44,892 bases of DNA, taken from assembly GCF_007049795.1 (NCBI RefSeq), contig NZ_SCFY01000032.1, forward strand, positions 1-44,892, given 5' to 3'. The notes beneath the pieces were generated by a model, which saw only the letters and a list, made by a program, of their open reading frames with translations, was not told the origin of the DNA and made no database searches. Below are positions 1-7,952 of this stretch, one piece after another. The translations under genes and the position numbers were made by a program. Origin of the DNA: Ectopseudomonas mendocina. GTDB lineage: Bacteria > Pseudomonadota > Gammaproteobacteria > Pseudomonadales > Pseudomonadaceae. Within the stretch, counting starts at the first letter, position 1. Each line of letters starts with the position of its first letter.

Positions 1-95
1 ATCACGTAGACGAAAGTGATCAGCGTCATGGTCGCCAGGAGGAAAGCGATAAAGCCTTCCTCGAAGTGCTCCCAGCCGCGCCGCAAGGCGTTCAT
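1..95 (-). CDS. TRAP transporter small permease (DctQ type), N-terminal fragment
   Basis: Only the first 31 codons lie in the window; the gene runs off the left edge. It starts at ATG 95 (minus strand) with GGAG about 7 nt upstream. The visible peptide starts MNALRRGWEHFEEGF and then turns hydrophobic (IAFLLATMTLITFVYV), the usual start of the four-helix DctQ subunit of tripartite ATP-independent periplasmic transporters. It follows a DctP gene on the same strand after 151 nt, the normal P-Q-M order, so a DctM large permease is expected next to the left. The family call rests on this short peptide plus context. Confidence 0.72.
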   Translation of the reverse strand, partial: MNALRRGWEHFEEGFIAFLLATMTLITFVYV

Positions 96-180
96 GGCAT
101 CTCCGCGAGGTTCTTGTGATTGTCAGGAGTCGGGCGAATCTAACCGAGCCAGGACCGGCGCGATATTCGTCATTGGCAAA

Positions 181-238
181 CGCCGTCTTAGGCGACGGCG
201 AATGAAAGGCCGCTCCGGGTGCGTGGGCCCGGAGCGGC
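181..238 (-). other. Two intercistronic hairpins between dctP and dctQ
   Basis: Two perfect inverted repeats follow the dctP stop on the minus strand: GCCGCTCCGGG / CCCGGAGCGGC (209-219 with 228-238) and CGCCGTC / GACGGCG (181-187 with 194-200). Neither has a real T-tract. Such hairpins commonly protect the 3' end of the binding-protein message or attenuate transcription so that binding protein exceeds permease; that role is inferred here. Confidence 0.5.
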
Positions 239-246
239 TGTGGGGC

Positions 247-1266
247 TTACGGCTGGTTGGCGGCTTGCGCGGCTTCGATCACGTCGGTGCCGATCTCGGC
301 TTCGAACTTCTTCCAGGCCGGGCGTACGGCGTCACGCCAGGCAGCACGTTGCTCGGGCGTCAGGGTGATGATCTCGCTCTTGCCGGTAGCGACGATGGCC
401 TGGCGGGCTTCGGTATTCAGCGCCTCGGCCTGCTTGTTCACCTCGACGGTCACCTCGTCGACGATCTGCTCCAGCTCGCTGCGGATATCCGCCGGCAGAC
501 CGTTCCAGAACTGGGTGTTGGTGATCAGCAGGTAGTTGCCGATGGCATGGTTGGACTCGGTCATGTACTTCTGCACCTCGAAGTACTTCTGCGAGTAGAT
601 ATTCGACCAGGGGTTGTCCTGGGCGTTGACCACGCCGGTCTGCAGGCCCTGGTAAATCTCGGCGAAGCTCATCTTGCGTGGTACCGCACGCAGGGCGCTG
701 TATTGCGCGGCCTGCAGATCGGACGGCTGCACGCGGAATTTCTGCCCACGGGCGTCGCTTGGCTCGACCAGCGGCTTGTTGGCGGTGAGCTGGCGCATGC
801 CGTTGAGCCAGTAGGCCAGGCCGGTGATGCCCTTGCTCTCCATCGACTTGAGCAGTGCCTTGCCCTTTTCCGAGGACTGGAATCGCTGCGCGGCGGCAAC
901 GTCGTCGAACAGGAACATCGTGTCGAACAGCTGCAGCTGCTTGGTGTACTGCTCCAGCTTGGACGGTGCCGGCGCCAGCATCTGCACTTCGTTGAGCAGC
1001 AGGGCTTCCATTTCCTTGCCATCGCCATACAGCGAGGAGTTGGCGTAGACATCGACCTTGACCTTGCCGGCCAGGCGCTCCTCCACCAGTTTCTTGAACA
1101 TCAGCGCGCCCTGGCCCTTCGGCGTGCTGTCGGCGGTGATATGGGAAAACTTGATCAAGATCGGGGCGGGCGGCTGCGACTCGGCTGCGTGTGCCGAGAG
1201 TGCGCCAAGCAGTGCGCAACCGGCGAGCACACCGGCCAGGCCACGACGGACGAAAGAAAACTTCAT
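247..1266 (-). CDS. TRAP transporter substrate-binding protein, DctP family
   Basis: 339 residues, a normal DctP length. It has a Sec signal peptide (positive MKFSFVRRG, hydrophobic core, AHA-A cleavage near residue 27) and DctP landmarks: ILIKFSH, TPKGQGA, NSSLYGDGKEMEALL, the PRKMSFAEIYQGLQTGVVNAQDNPWSN segment containing the carboxylate-clamp region, and the ITNTQFW strand. AGGAG precedes the ATG. It is a close paralogue of the DctP at 4839-5834, sharing most motifs nearly word for word, and is the copy next to the permease gene. Substrate is probably a C4-C6 dicarboxylate such as itaconate or a branched relative; the ligand cannot be read from sequence. It lies downstream of the LysR gene at 1386-2306 on the same strand. 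Confidence 0.9.
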   Translation of the reverse strand: MKFSFVRRGLAGVLAGCALLGALSAHAAESQPPAPILIKFSHITADSTPKGQGALMFKKLVEERLAGKVKVDVYANSSLYGDGKEMEALLLNEVQMLAPAPSKLEQYTKQLQLFDTMFLFDDVAAAQRFQSSEKGKALLKSMESKGITGLAYWLNGMRQLTANKPLVEPSDARGQKFRVQPSDLQAAQYSALRAVPRKMSFAEIYQGLQTGVVNAQDNPWSNIYSQKYFEVQKYMTESNHAIGNYLLITNTQFWNGLPADIRSELEQIVDEVTVEVNKQAEALNTEARQAIVATGKSEIITLTPEQRAAWRDAVRPAWKKFEAEIGTDVIEAAQAANQP

Positions 1267-1385
1267 GGAAGGCTCCTGTTGTTTTTGTCTGAGCGTCGAG
1301 GGAGAAACCCCTTCGATTGGCCCGGACTCTACTCCGCCGTCCCCCCAGGCTGAAATTCACATTTGAACAACCGAGCCTTCGGCAT

Positions 1386-2306
1386 TCACGAAGGCAGCGC
1401 AGAACTTTCCCCCGCCAAACCGCTGTTTCTCAGGTGATCGAGCATCTGCTTCGCGGTCAGCGAAAGGTTGTCCTGGTTACGTACCGCCACCTTGAGTTCG
1501 CGCCGCGCCCAAGGGTCGTGCAGCGGGATGACCCGCACATCGAGCGCCGGCAGGTAGGTACGCACCGCCAGGTCCGGCAACACGCCGACGCCCATGCCGG
1601 TGTGGATCATCCGGCAGATGGCTTCGAAGCTGCGTACCTGAATACGCAAGCGCAGGGCCACGCCCTGGCTCTGCGCCGAATGCTGCAACAGGCCATGTAA
1701 TGAGGCGTCCTGCTGCAGGCCGATGAAATCGAAGCCTACCGCCTCGCGCAGGAACAGGCCGTCGCGTTCGGCCAGTGGATGCTCGTGCGGGGTGACCAGC
1801 ACCAGCTGGTCGTGACGGTAGGTGAACACCTGCAGATCCTCGGCCGGCACGTGCCCGGCGAAGATGCCGATATCGGTCAGGCCCTCGCGCACGGCGCGGA
1901 TGGTTTCGCTGCTGACTCGCTCCTCCAGATCGATCTTCACCTGCGGGTGCAGGCGGCTGAAGCTGGCCAGGTCCTCGGGCAGGAATTCGATCACTGCCGA
2001 GGTGTTGGCGTGGATGCGCACATGGCCTTTCACCCCTTCGCTGAACTCGCTGAGGTCGGCATTGAGCTGCTCGAGGTTGTCCATCATGTTGCGCGCGTGA
2101 TGCAGCAGCGCGTGGCCGGCCGGGGTCAGCTCGACGCCCTTGGGCTGGCGATAGAGCAGCGCGATGCCGAGCTGATTTTCCAGATCGCTGACGCGCTTGC
2201 TCACTGCCGCCAGGGCCAGGTGCTCGCGCTCGGCGGCGCGGGTCAGGCTGCGCTCGTCGGCGATGGCGACGAACAGCTTGAGGGTGACGAAATCGATGCG
2301 GCGCAT
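1386..2306 (-). CDS. LysR-family transcriptional regulator of the CoA-transferase/lyase module
   Basis: 306 residues from ATG 2306, chosen because GGAG lies 7 nt upstream and the protein then begins with the canonical helix-turn-helix (MRRIDFVTLKLFVAIADERS); a longer reading to 2444 has no family support. HTH occupies residues 1-60, followed by the two-lobe periplasmic-binding-like effector domain (FEAICRMIHTGMGVGVLPD late in the second lobe). It closely resembles the LysR at 11590-12477, so the two are probably duplicated regulators sensing related acids. It is divergent from the CoA-transferase at 2475, with a palindromic T-N11-A site between them. DctP lies downstream on its own strand. 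Confidence 0.9.
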   Translation of the reverse strand: MRRIDFVTLKLFVAIADERSLTRAAEREHLALAAVSKRVSDLENQLGIALLYRQPKGVELTPAGHALLHHARNMMDNLEQLNADLSEFSEGVKGHVRIHANTSAVIEFLPEDLASFSRLHPQVKIDLEERVSSETIRAVREGLTDIGIFAGHVPAEDLQVFTYRHDQLVLVTPHEHPLAERDGLFLREAVGFDFIGLQQDASLHGLLQHSAQSQGVALRLRIQVRSFEAICRMIHTGMGVGVLPDLAVRTYLPALDVRVIPLHDPWARRELKVAVRNQDNLSLTAKQMLDHLRNSGLAGESSALPS

Positions 2307-2368
2307 GAAGGTCTCCATTTCGTGTCTGGCGAAGCGAGGCTGCCAGAAAGCCGATTTACAGCATGCCA

Positions 2369-2385
2369 CTTCGCGATACGCGAAG
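2369..2385. promoter_or_regulatory. Candidate LysR-type operator (T-N11-A palindrome)
   Basis: CTTCGCGATACGCGAAG is a perfect 7-bp inverted repeat with a 3-bp centre and contains TTCGCGATACGCGAA, an exact T-N11-A LysR-type box. It sits between the divergent LysR gene (start 2306) and CoA-transferase gene (start 2475), 63 bp from one and 90 bp from the other. Assignment to this LysR is by position. Confidence 0.6.
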
Positions 2386-2474
2386 CCTAGCTTGGCCATT
2401 GGGCAATTGTCGGCACCGCGCTGCTGCGCCATTCTGCGCACCACGAGAAACGCACAGGCAAATCAGGTGCAGCC

Positions 2475-3677
2475 ATGACTCAAAACAACACCAGCAACAT
2501 GGCCCTGCAGGGGCTCAAGGTGATCGAGATGGGCCAGCTCATCGCCGGTCCCTTTGCCAGCAAACTGCTCGGCGAATTCGGCGCCGACGTGATCAAGATC
2601 GAGCCGCCGGGTGTCGGCGACCCGCTGCGCAAATGGCGCAAGATCAAGGACGGCACTTCGCTCTGGTGGCACGTGCAGTCGCGCAACAAGCGCTCGCTGA
2701 CCCTCGACCTGAAGCAGACCGAAGCCCAGGACATCGTGCGCAAGCTGGTGGCTGAGGCCGACGTGCTGGTGGAGAACTTCCGCCCTGGCACGCTGGAAGG
2801 CTGGGGCCTGGGTTATGAGGCGCTGAAGGCGATCAACCCACGCCTGATCATGCTGCGCATCTCCGGCTACGGGCAGACCGGCCCCTACCGCGACCTGCCC
2901 GGCTTCGGCGTGATTGGCGAAGCCATGGGCGGCCTGCGCCACCTTTCCGGCTACCCCGGCCAGGCGCCGGTACGCGTGGGCATCAGTATCGGCGACTCGC
3001 TGTCCTCGCTGTACGGCGTGATCGGCGTGATGCTGGCGCTGCAGGAGCGGGCGCGCAGCGGCGAAGGCCAGGAGATCGACGTGGCGCTGTACGAGTCGGT
3101 GTTCGCCATGATGGAAAGCCTGGTGCCCGAATACGACGCCTTCGGCTACGTTCGCGAGCCAGCCGGCAGCGCCCTGCCCGGCATCACGCCGTCCAACTCC
3201 TACCCGTGCAACGATGGCAGCTACGTGCTGATCGCCGGCAATGGCGACAGCATCTACAAGCGCCTGATGAGCCTGATCGGCCGCGACGACCTGGGCAACG
3301 ACCCACGCCTGGCGCAGAACGACGGGCGCAGCCAGCACGCCGAACTGATCGACGGCGCCATCGCCGAGTGGACTGCCCAGCGCAGCCGCGACGAGGTGAT
3401 CGAAGCACTCAAGGGCGCGCGCGTGCCGGCCGGCTATCCCTACACCGCCGCCGACATCGTGCAGGACCCGCACTACCTGGCGCGACAGATGATCGAGCAG
3501 GTGCAGACCAGCGTCGGCCCGCTCAAGGTGCCGGGCGTACTACCCAAGCTCAGCCGCACGCCAGGCCGTATCGGCACCGGCGGCCCGCAGCTCGGAGAGC
3601 ACAACGACGACATTCTCGCCGGCCTTGGCCTGAGTGCGGAACAGGTCGCGGGGCTGCGCGAACGCGGGATCATCTAA
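2475..3677 (+). CDS. Class III (CaiB/BaiF) CoA-transferase
   Basis: 400 residues, typical of family III. The N-terminus LQGLKVIEMGQLIAGPFASK, then LGEFGADVIKIEPP, the segment with the usual catalytic aspartate (SLTLDLKQTEAQD; LVENFRPG) and GYGQTGPYRDLPGFG are all family hallmarks. It transfers CoA from a donor such as succinyl-CoA to an acid. A lyase of the HMG-CoA-lyase family follows in the same orientation, so the likely pathway is activation of a 3-hydroxy-3-methyl (or similar) dicarboxylate and then C-C cleavage. It is divergent from a LysR gene. It is distinct from the itaconate-operon transferase at 6736-7944. The acid substrate is inferred only from neighbours. Confidence 0.92.
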   Translation: MTQNNTSNMALQGLKVIEMGQLIAGPFASKLLGEFGADVIKIEPPGVGDPLRKWRKIKDGTSLWWHVQSRNKRSLTLDLKQTEAQDIVRKLVAEADVLVENFRPGTLEGWGLGYEALKAINPRLIMLRISGYGQTGPYRDLPGFGVIGEAMGGLRHLSGYPGQAPVRVGISIGDSLSSLYGVIGVMLALQERARSGEGQEIDVALYESVFAMMESLVPEYDAFGYVREPAGSALPGITPSNSYPCNDGSYVLIAGNGDSIYKRLMSLIGRDDLGNDPRLAQNDGRSQHAELIDGAIAEWTAQRSRDEVIEALKGARVPAGYPYTAADIVQDPHYLARQMIEQVQTSVGPLKVPGVLPKLSRTPGRIGTGGPQLGEHNDDILAGLGLSAEQVAGLRERGII

Positions 3678-3741
3678 CAGCAGTACCACTTAGCCCGTAG
3701 GGTGTCGCGGGGCCGCCTAGGCCGTGCGCACTACAACAGTT

Positions 3742-3817
3742 CGTAGGGTGGACAACGCGAAGCTTGTCCACCAAGACAGCAACGCAGCCCAAGCCGGTGC
3801 GTACAGCGCACCCTACG
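3742..3817. repeat. Short palindromic-ended repeat (CGTAGGGTG ... CACCCTACG)
   Basis: A 76-bp element bounded by CGTAGGGTG and its complement CACCCTACG, with an internal TGGACAA/TTGTCCA inverted pair. It fills the gap between the CoA-transferase and lyase genes. The same ends appear at 13263-13343. This is a Pseudomonas REP-like dispersed repeat, not coding. Confidence 0.6.
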
Positions 3818-3840
3818 CTGCGAACAACCAGGATCATGCC

Positions 3841-4776
3841 ATGAGCAAACGCCTTTATATCCAGGACGTCGCCACTCGCGATGGCTTCCAGATCGAAGCC
3901 TCCTTTGTCCCCACCGAAGACAAGATCGCCCTGATCGACCGCCTGTCGAACACCGGCCTGGCGAAGATCGAAGTCACCTCCTTCACCTCGCCCAAGGCTA
4001 TCCCCAACCTGCGCGATGCCGAAGAAGTGATGCGTGGCATCCAGCGCGTGGCTGGCGTCGAATACACCGTGCTGGTGCCCAACGTGAAGGGCTGCGAACG
4101 CGCGCTGTCGTGCGAAGTGGACGAGATCAATCTGGTGATGTCGGCCAGCGACACCCACGGCCTGGCCAACCTGCGCATGACGCCAGAGCAGTCGCTGGCG
4201 CAGTTCGCCGAGATCATCGAGGTCAGCCGTGGCAGCGGCGTATTCATCAACGCCTCGCTGTCGACCACCTTCGGTTGCCCGTTCGAGGGCGAAGTGCCCG
4301 AGGCCCGCGTCTATGAGCTGACCGAGCGCCTGCTGGAAATCGGCGTGCAGGGCGTGACCCTGTGCGACACCACCGGCATGGCTGATCCGGCGCAGGTCGA
4401 GCGCATCTGCCATGAATCGCTGCAGCGCTGGCCCGAGGCGGTGTTCACCGCACACTTCCACAACACCCGTGGCATGGGCCTGGCCAATGCCCTGGCGGCA
4501 TTGAACGCGGGCATCGACCGTTTCGACGCCTCACTTGGCGGTCTTGGCGGCTGCCCTTATGCACCGGGCGCAAGCGGCAATATCTGCACCGAGGATCTGG
4601 TGCACATGTTCCAGCGCATGGGCCTGGACACCGGCGTGAACCTCGATGCCCTGCTCGACGCCGCCGCCACTTTGCCCGGCCTGATTGGCCACGACGTACC
4701 CGGCGCCATCCTCAAGGCAGGAAAATCTGACCGTCGTTATCCCAAGCCCAAGTGGATGCAGGAAGCCGGGCTCTGA
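3841..4776 (+). CDS. HMG-CoA lyase family protein (DRE-TIM lyase)
   Basis: 311 residues from ATG 3841 (MSKRLYIQDVATRDGFQ); a longer reading from 3724 would translate the repeat upstream and is rejected. It is a TIM-barrel lyase: the ATRDGFQ motif supplies the catalytic Arg-Asp, AHFHNTRGMG the metal-binding histidines, and GGLGGCPYAPGASGN is the HMG-CoA-lyase signature with the catalytic cysteine. True family members cleave (S)-HMG-CoA to acetyl-CoA and acetoacetate. Pairing with a class III CoA-transferase and a DctP/LysR set, rather than with leucine-catabolism genes, suggests use on an imported acid, for example 3-hydroxy-3-methylglutarate or a citramalate-like compound. Substrate is unproven. 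Confidence 0.88.
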   Translation: MSKRLYIQDVATRDGFQIEASFVPTEDKIALIDRLSNTGLAKIEVTSFTSPKAIPNLRDAEEVMRGIQRVAGVEYTVLVPNVKGCERALSCEVDEINLVMSASDTHGLANLRMTPEQSLAQFAEIIEVSRGSGVFINASLSTTFGCPFEGEVPEARVYELTERLLEIGVQGVTLCDTTGMADPAQVERICHESLQRWPEAVFTAHFHNTRGMGLANALAALNAGIDRFDASLGGLGGCPYAPGASGNICTEDLVHMFQRMGLDTGVNLDALLDAAATLPGLIGHDVPGAILKAGKSDRRYPKPKWMQEAGL

Positions 4777-4792
4777 GGCTCGGTCGAGACAA

Positions 4793-4822
4793 AAAACGCC
4801 CGGTGCAAGCACCGGGCGTTTT
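4793..4822. terminator. Bidirectional rho-independent terminator
   Basis: AAAACGCCCGGT and ACCGGGCGTTTT form a perfect 12-bp stem around a 6-nt loop, with T-runs on both strands. It lies between the convergent lyase gene (stop 4776) and dctP (stop 4839), so it can end both transcripts. Confidence 0.92.
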
Positions 4823-4838
4823 CGTTTGCAGCGCAACA

Positions 4839-5834
4839 TCACTGCTGGTTGGAATTCTCCGCCGCCTGGATCAGCTCGGCGCCGATCTCATTCTCGAATT
4901 TCTTCCACACCGGGCGCATGGCTTCACGCCATTCGGCGCGCTGCTGCGGGGTCAGCTCGATAATCTCGGTGGTGCCGGCCTTGGCGATGTCTTGCTTGGC
5001 CGTGCGGTTGAGTTCATCAGCCTGCTTGTTCACCTCGACCGAAACCTCGGCCATGACCTTCTCCAGCTCGCTGCGCACGTCATCCGGCAGGCCCTTCCAG
5101 AACTTGGTGTTGGTGATCACCATGTAATCGATCAGGCCATGATCGGACTCGGTCATGTACTTCTGCACCTCGTGCACCTTCTGGCTGTAGTAGTTCGACC
5201 AGGTGTTCTCGGTGCCGTTGACCACGCCGGTCTGCAGGCCCTGGTAGACCTCGGCGAAGCTCATTTTGCGCGGGTTTGCACGGACTGCCTTGAACTGCTC
5301 CTCCAGCACCGCCGACGCCTGCACGCGGAACTTCAGGCCACGGGCATCGGCCGGATCACGCAGCGGCTTGTTGGCCGACATCACCTTCAAACCGTTGTGC
5401 CAGTAGGCCAGACCGGTGATGTTCTTGTCTTCCATGGAGGTCAGCAGCCCACGGCCCTCGGGGCTAGCCTGGAAGCGGTCGACCGCCTCCATGTTGTCGA
5501 ACAGAAATGGCAGGTCGAAGATCTGCACCGGTTTGGCGTACTGCTCGAACTTGGCCAGTGACGGCGCCAGCATCTGCACGTCGCCGAGCAGCAGCGCCTC
5601 CATCTCCTTGCCATCGCCGAACAACGACGAGTTGGGGTAGACCTCTACCTTCACCCGACCTGGCAGGCGCTCTTCGGCTAGTTGCTTAAACAGCAACGCG
5701 CCCTGTCCCTTGGGCGTGTTGTCCGCCACCACATGGGCGAACTTGATCAGGATGGGCGCATCAGCAGCCTGGGCCAGGCCGGCACAAGAGAGGATGGCAG
5801 CGCAGGCGAGCGCCTTGGCGGTGAGTTTGAACAT
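4839..5834 (-). CDS. TRAP substrate-binding protein of the itaconate operon
   Basis: 331 residues with a Sec signal peptide (MFKLTAKALACAAILSC, cleavage near AQA-A at residue 23) and full DctP motifs (TPKGQGALLFKQL, NSSLFGDGKEMEALLL, PRKMSFAEVYQGLQTG, VITNTKFWKGLP). GAGG about 9 nt upstream supports the start. It is the last gene of the minus-strand itaconate operon, 74 nt after the CitE-type gene, corresponding to PA0884 in P. aeruginosa as I recall it. There the DctQ and DctM genes follow directly; here the operon ends at a terminator and a foreign module separates it from the permease. It probably shares the permease beyond the left edge with its paralogue at 247-1266. Confidence 0.92.
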   Translation of the reverse strand: MFKLTAKALACAAILSCAGLAQAADAPILIKFAHVVADNTPKGQGALLFKQLAEERLPGRVKVEVYPNSSLFGDGKEMEALLLGDVQMLAPSLAKFEQYAKPVQIFDLPFLFDNMEAVDRFQASPEGRGLLTSMEDKNITGLAYWHNGLKVMSANKPLRDPADARGLKFRVQASAVLEEQFKAVRANPRKMSFAEVYQGLQTGVVNGTENTWSNYYSQKVHEVQKYMTESDHGLIDYMVITNTKFWKGLPDDVRSELEKVMAEVSVEVNKQADELNRTAKQDIAKAGTTEIIELTPQQRAEWREAMRPVWKKFENEIGAELIQAAENSNQQ

Positions 5835-5908
5835 GACGTTACCTCATTGTTTTTGTAGGTCGGTACGTGGGACGAAATGGCCGGTGGCGTGGCGCCTCCG
5901 GCCGGTAT

Positions 5909-6736
5909 TCAGGCAGGGCTCTCGCCAGCGCGTTGCAGCAGTCGTCGGGCGCGACCGAGCACCGGAGCGTCGACCATCTGGCCGTCGACCACGAAAACAC
6001 CTTCGCCGCTGCTGGCCGCTGCCATCACGCGTCGTGCCCAGGCCAGCTCTTCCTCGGCCGGATGCAACGCGCGATGGATGACCTCCACCTGTTTGGGGTG
6101 GATGCAGAGCAAACCGTCGAAGCCCATGTCACGGGCATCGCGCGTCGTGCGAGCAAGGCCGTCACGGTCTTCGATGGCGGGGAACACACTGTCCAGCGGC
6201 GCCGCCAGGCCTGCCGTGCGCGAATGCAGCAACAGGGCATAACGAGCCTGATCGAGAATGCGTTCGGCCGCAGCGCTGCCGCTGCTAAGACCGAGGTCCA
6301 ACCCCAGGTCGAGTGCGCCGAAGGACAGGCGCTCGACCCCCGATGCCCGTGCGATGGCCGCCAGTTCCAGCAGCCCCGCCGCACTCTCGATGATCGGCCA
6401 CACCGGCTTGCCGCAGGCAGCCACTCGCGCTACCTGGGCGGCACTTTCCACCTTGGGTAGCAGCACACCGACGACTCCGGCATGACGGCCGCACAGTTCG
6501 ATATCGGCGCCATGGCCGGCATGCTCTGGCGCGTTGATGCGCACCAGCAAGCGAGCCTCTGGATTGGCGGTGAGAAAGCCATCGAGATGGGCGCGGGCCT
6601 CGACCTTGAGGCTCTCCTGCACCGCGTCTTCCAGGTCGACGATCACCGCGTCGGCACCGACGGCGAGCGCCTTGGGAATACGCTCCGGTCTACTGGCTGG
6701 CACGAACAGCGCGGTACGAATGATGGATGGGTTCAT
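5909..6736 (-). CDS. ccl: HpcH/HpaI aldolase family, CitE-type acyl-CoA lyase (probable (S)-citramalyl-CoA lyase)
   Basis: 275 residues. ATG 6736 overlaps the preceding stop as TGATG, indicating translational coupling; a GTG 3 nt earlier is less likely. CitE features: LFVPASRPERIPKAL, the metal-binding VIVDLEDAV, RINAPE, LPKVESAAQV, and GALDLGLDLGL. In itaconate degradation this enzyme splits (S)-citramalyl-CoA into acetyl-CoA and pyruvate. The assignment comes from family plus position next to a class III CoA-transferase and a hydratase, the three-step Ict-Ich-Ccl set. Other CitE-like activities such as malyl-CoA lyase are possible from sequence alone. Confidence 0.87.
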   Translation of the reverse strand: MNPSIIRTALFVPASRPERIPKALAVGADAVIVDLEDAVQESLKVEARAHLDGFLTANPEARLLVRINAPEHAGHGADIELCGRHAGVVGVLLPKVESAAQVARVAACGKPVWPIIESAAGLLELAAIARASGVERLSFGALDLGLDLGLSSGSAAAERILDQARYALLLHSRTAGLAAPLDSVFPAIEDRDGLARTTRDARDMGFDGLLCIHPKQVEVIHRALHPAEEELAWARRVMAAASSGEGVFVVDGQMVDAPVLGRARRLLQRAGESPA

Positions 6737-7944
6737 CACACGGCCCCCTGCTGATGCAGGCGCTGGATATCGCCAGCGGCATAACCCAGCTCGGCGAGCA
6801 GCGCATCAGTGTGCTGGCCCAATGCTGGAATGGCGTCCATGCGCGGTTCGAAGGCGTTGTTGCGCCCTGGCGGTAGCAGCGCCGGCAGGCTGCCGCTGGG
6901 GCTGTCGACCTGGCGCCAACGCTGGCGCGCTTCGAGTTGCGGGTGAGCCCAGACGCCAGCCATGTCGTTGACCTGGGCATTGGCGATCTGCGCCAGCTCC
7001 AGGCGCTCGATGACCTGCGCCGTGCTCATGCGCGAGAAGGCTTCGACGATCAGCGCACGCAGTTCGGCGCGGTTGGCCGAGCGCTTGAAGTTGGCCGAGA
7101 AGCGCTCGTCGCCAGCTAGCTCCGGCTGCTCCAGCACCTTGGCGCAGAACGCCTGCCACTCACGCTCGTTCTGCAGGCCGAGCATCACCGTGCCGCCGTC
7201 GCCAGCCGGGAACGGGCCGTAGGGGTAGATGGTCGAGTGCGCGGCGCCAGCGCGCGGCGGCGGCGTGGCGCCGTCGTAGGCGTAGTACAGCGGGTAACCC
7301 ATCCACTCCACCAGGCTTTCCAGCATCGATACGTCAACGCGGCTGCCGACACCGGTCTTGCCGCGCAGCATCAGAGCCGACAGCACGCCGGTGTAGGCGT
7401 ACATGCCGGCGGCGATATCGGCGATGGAGCAGCCGGCCTTGGCCATCTCCTCCTCGCCAGCGCCGCCGGTAACGGAGAGAAAGCCGCCCTCGCTCTGGAT
7501 CAGCAAGTCGTAGGCCTTCTTCTGCTCGTACGGGCCACCCTCGCCGTAGCCGGAGATGTCGCAGACGATCAGTTGCGGGAAGCGTTCGTGCAGCGCTTCG
7601 AACGACAAGCCCATGCGCGCGGCGGCACCCGGTGCGAGGTTCTGGACCAGCACGTCGGCCTTGGCCAGCAGGCTGCCGAGCACCTGCATCGCATCGTCCT
7701 GCTTGAGGTCGAGGGTCAGGCTTTCCTTGGAACGGTTGGTCCAGACGAAATGCGAGGCCAGACCGTCGACGCGCTCGTCATAGCCACGGGCGAAATCGCC
7801 ACTGCCGGGACGCTCGACCTTGATCACCCGCGCGCCGAGGTCGGCGAGCTGACGAGTGCAGAACGGCGCAGCGATGGCGTGCTCCAGACTGACCACGGTG
7901 ATGCCATCCAGTGGCCGGGGTTGTTGTGCGTTGTTCATGTCCAT
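6736..7944 (-). CDS. ict: Class III CoA-transferase, probable itaconate CoA-transferase
   Basis: 402 residues (399-400 if the second ATG at 7938, better spaced from GAGG, is used). CaiB/BaiF motifs: LDGITVVSLEHAIAAPFCTR, LADLGARVIKVERPGSGDFARGYD, SKESLTLDLKQDDA, VLVQNLAPGAAARMG, CDISGYGEGGPYEQKKAYDL. It overlaps the lyase gene downstream and follows the MmgE/PrpD gene by 8 nt. In the itaconate pathway it moves CoA from succinyl-CoA to itaconate to make itaconyl-CoA. Specificity is inferred from gene order, which follows PA0882 and PA0883. Confidence 0.88.
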   Translation of the reverse strand: MDMNNAQQPRPLDGITVVSLEHAIAAPFCTRQLADLGARVIKVERPGSGDFARGYDERVDGLASHFVWTNRSKESLTLDLKQDDAMQVLGSLLAKADVLVQNLAPGAAARMGLSFEALHERFPQLIVCDISGYGEGGPYEQKKAYDLLIQSEGGFLSVTGGAGEEEMAKAGCSIADIAAGMYAYTGVLSALMLRGKTGVGSRVDVSMLESLVEWMGYPLYYAYDGATPPPRAGAAHSTIYPYGPFPAGDGGTVMLGLQNEREWQAFCAKVLEQPELAGDERFSANFKRSANRAELRALIVEAFSRMSTAQVIERLELAQIANAQVNDMAGVWAHPQLEARQRWRQVDSPSGSLPALLPPGRNNAFEPRMDAIPALGQHTDALLAELGYAAGDIQRLHQQGAV

Positions 7945-7952
7945 GTCCTCGG

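Noticed and set aside
16..1353. 445-residue plus-strand open frame over dctP
   Set aside because: It is a low-complexity mirror of dctP codons, with no recognisable motif. dctP has a signal peptide and ribosome site.
3724..3840. In-frame N-terminal extension of the HMG-CoA-lyase-like gene
   Set aside because: It translates a palindromic repeat, and the family start (MSKRLYIQDV) is at 3841.
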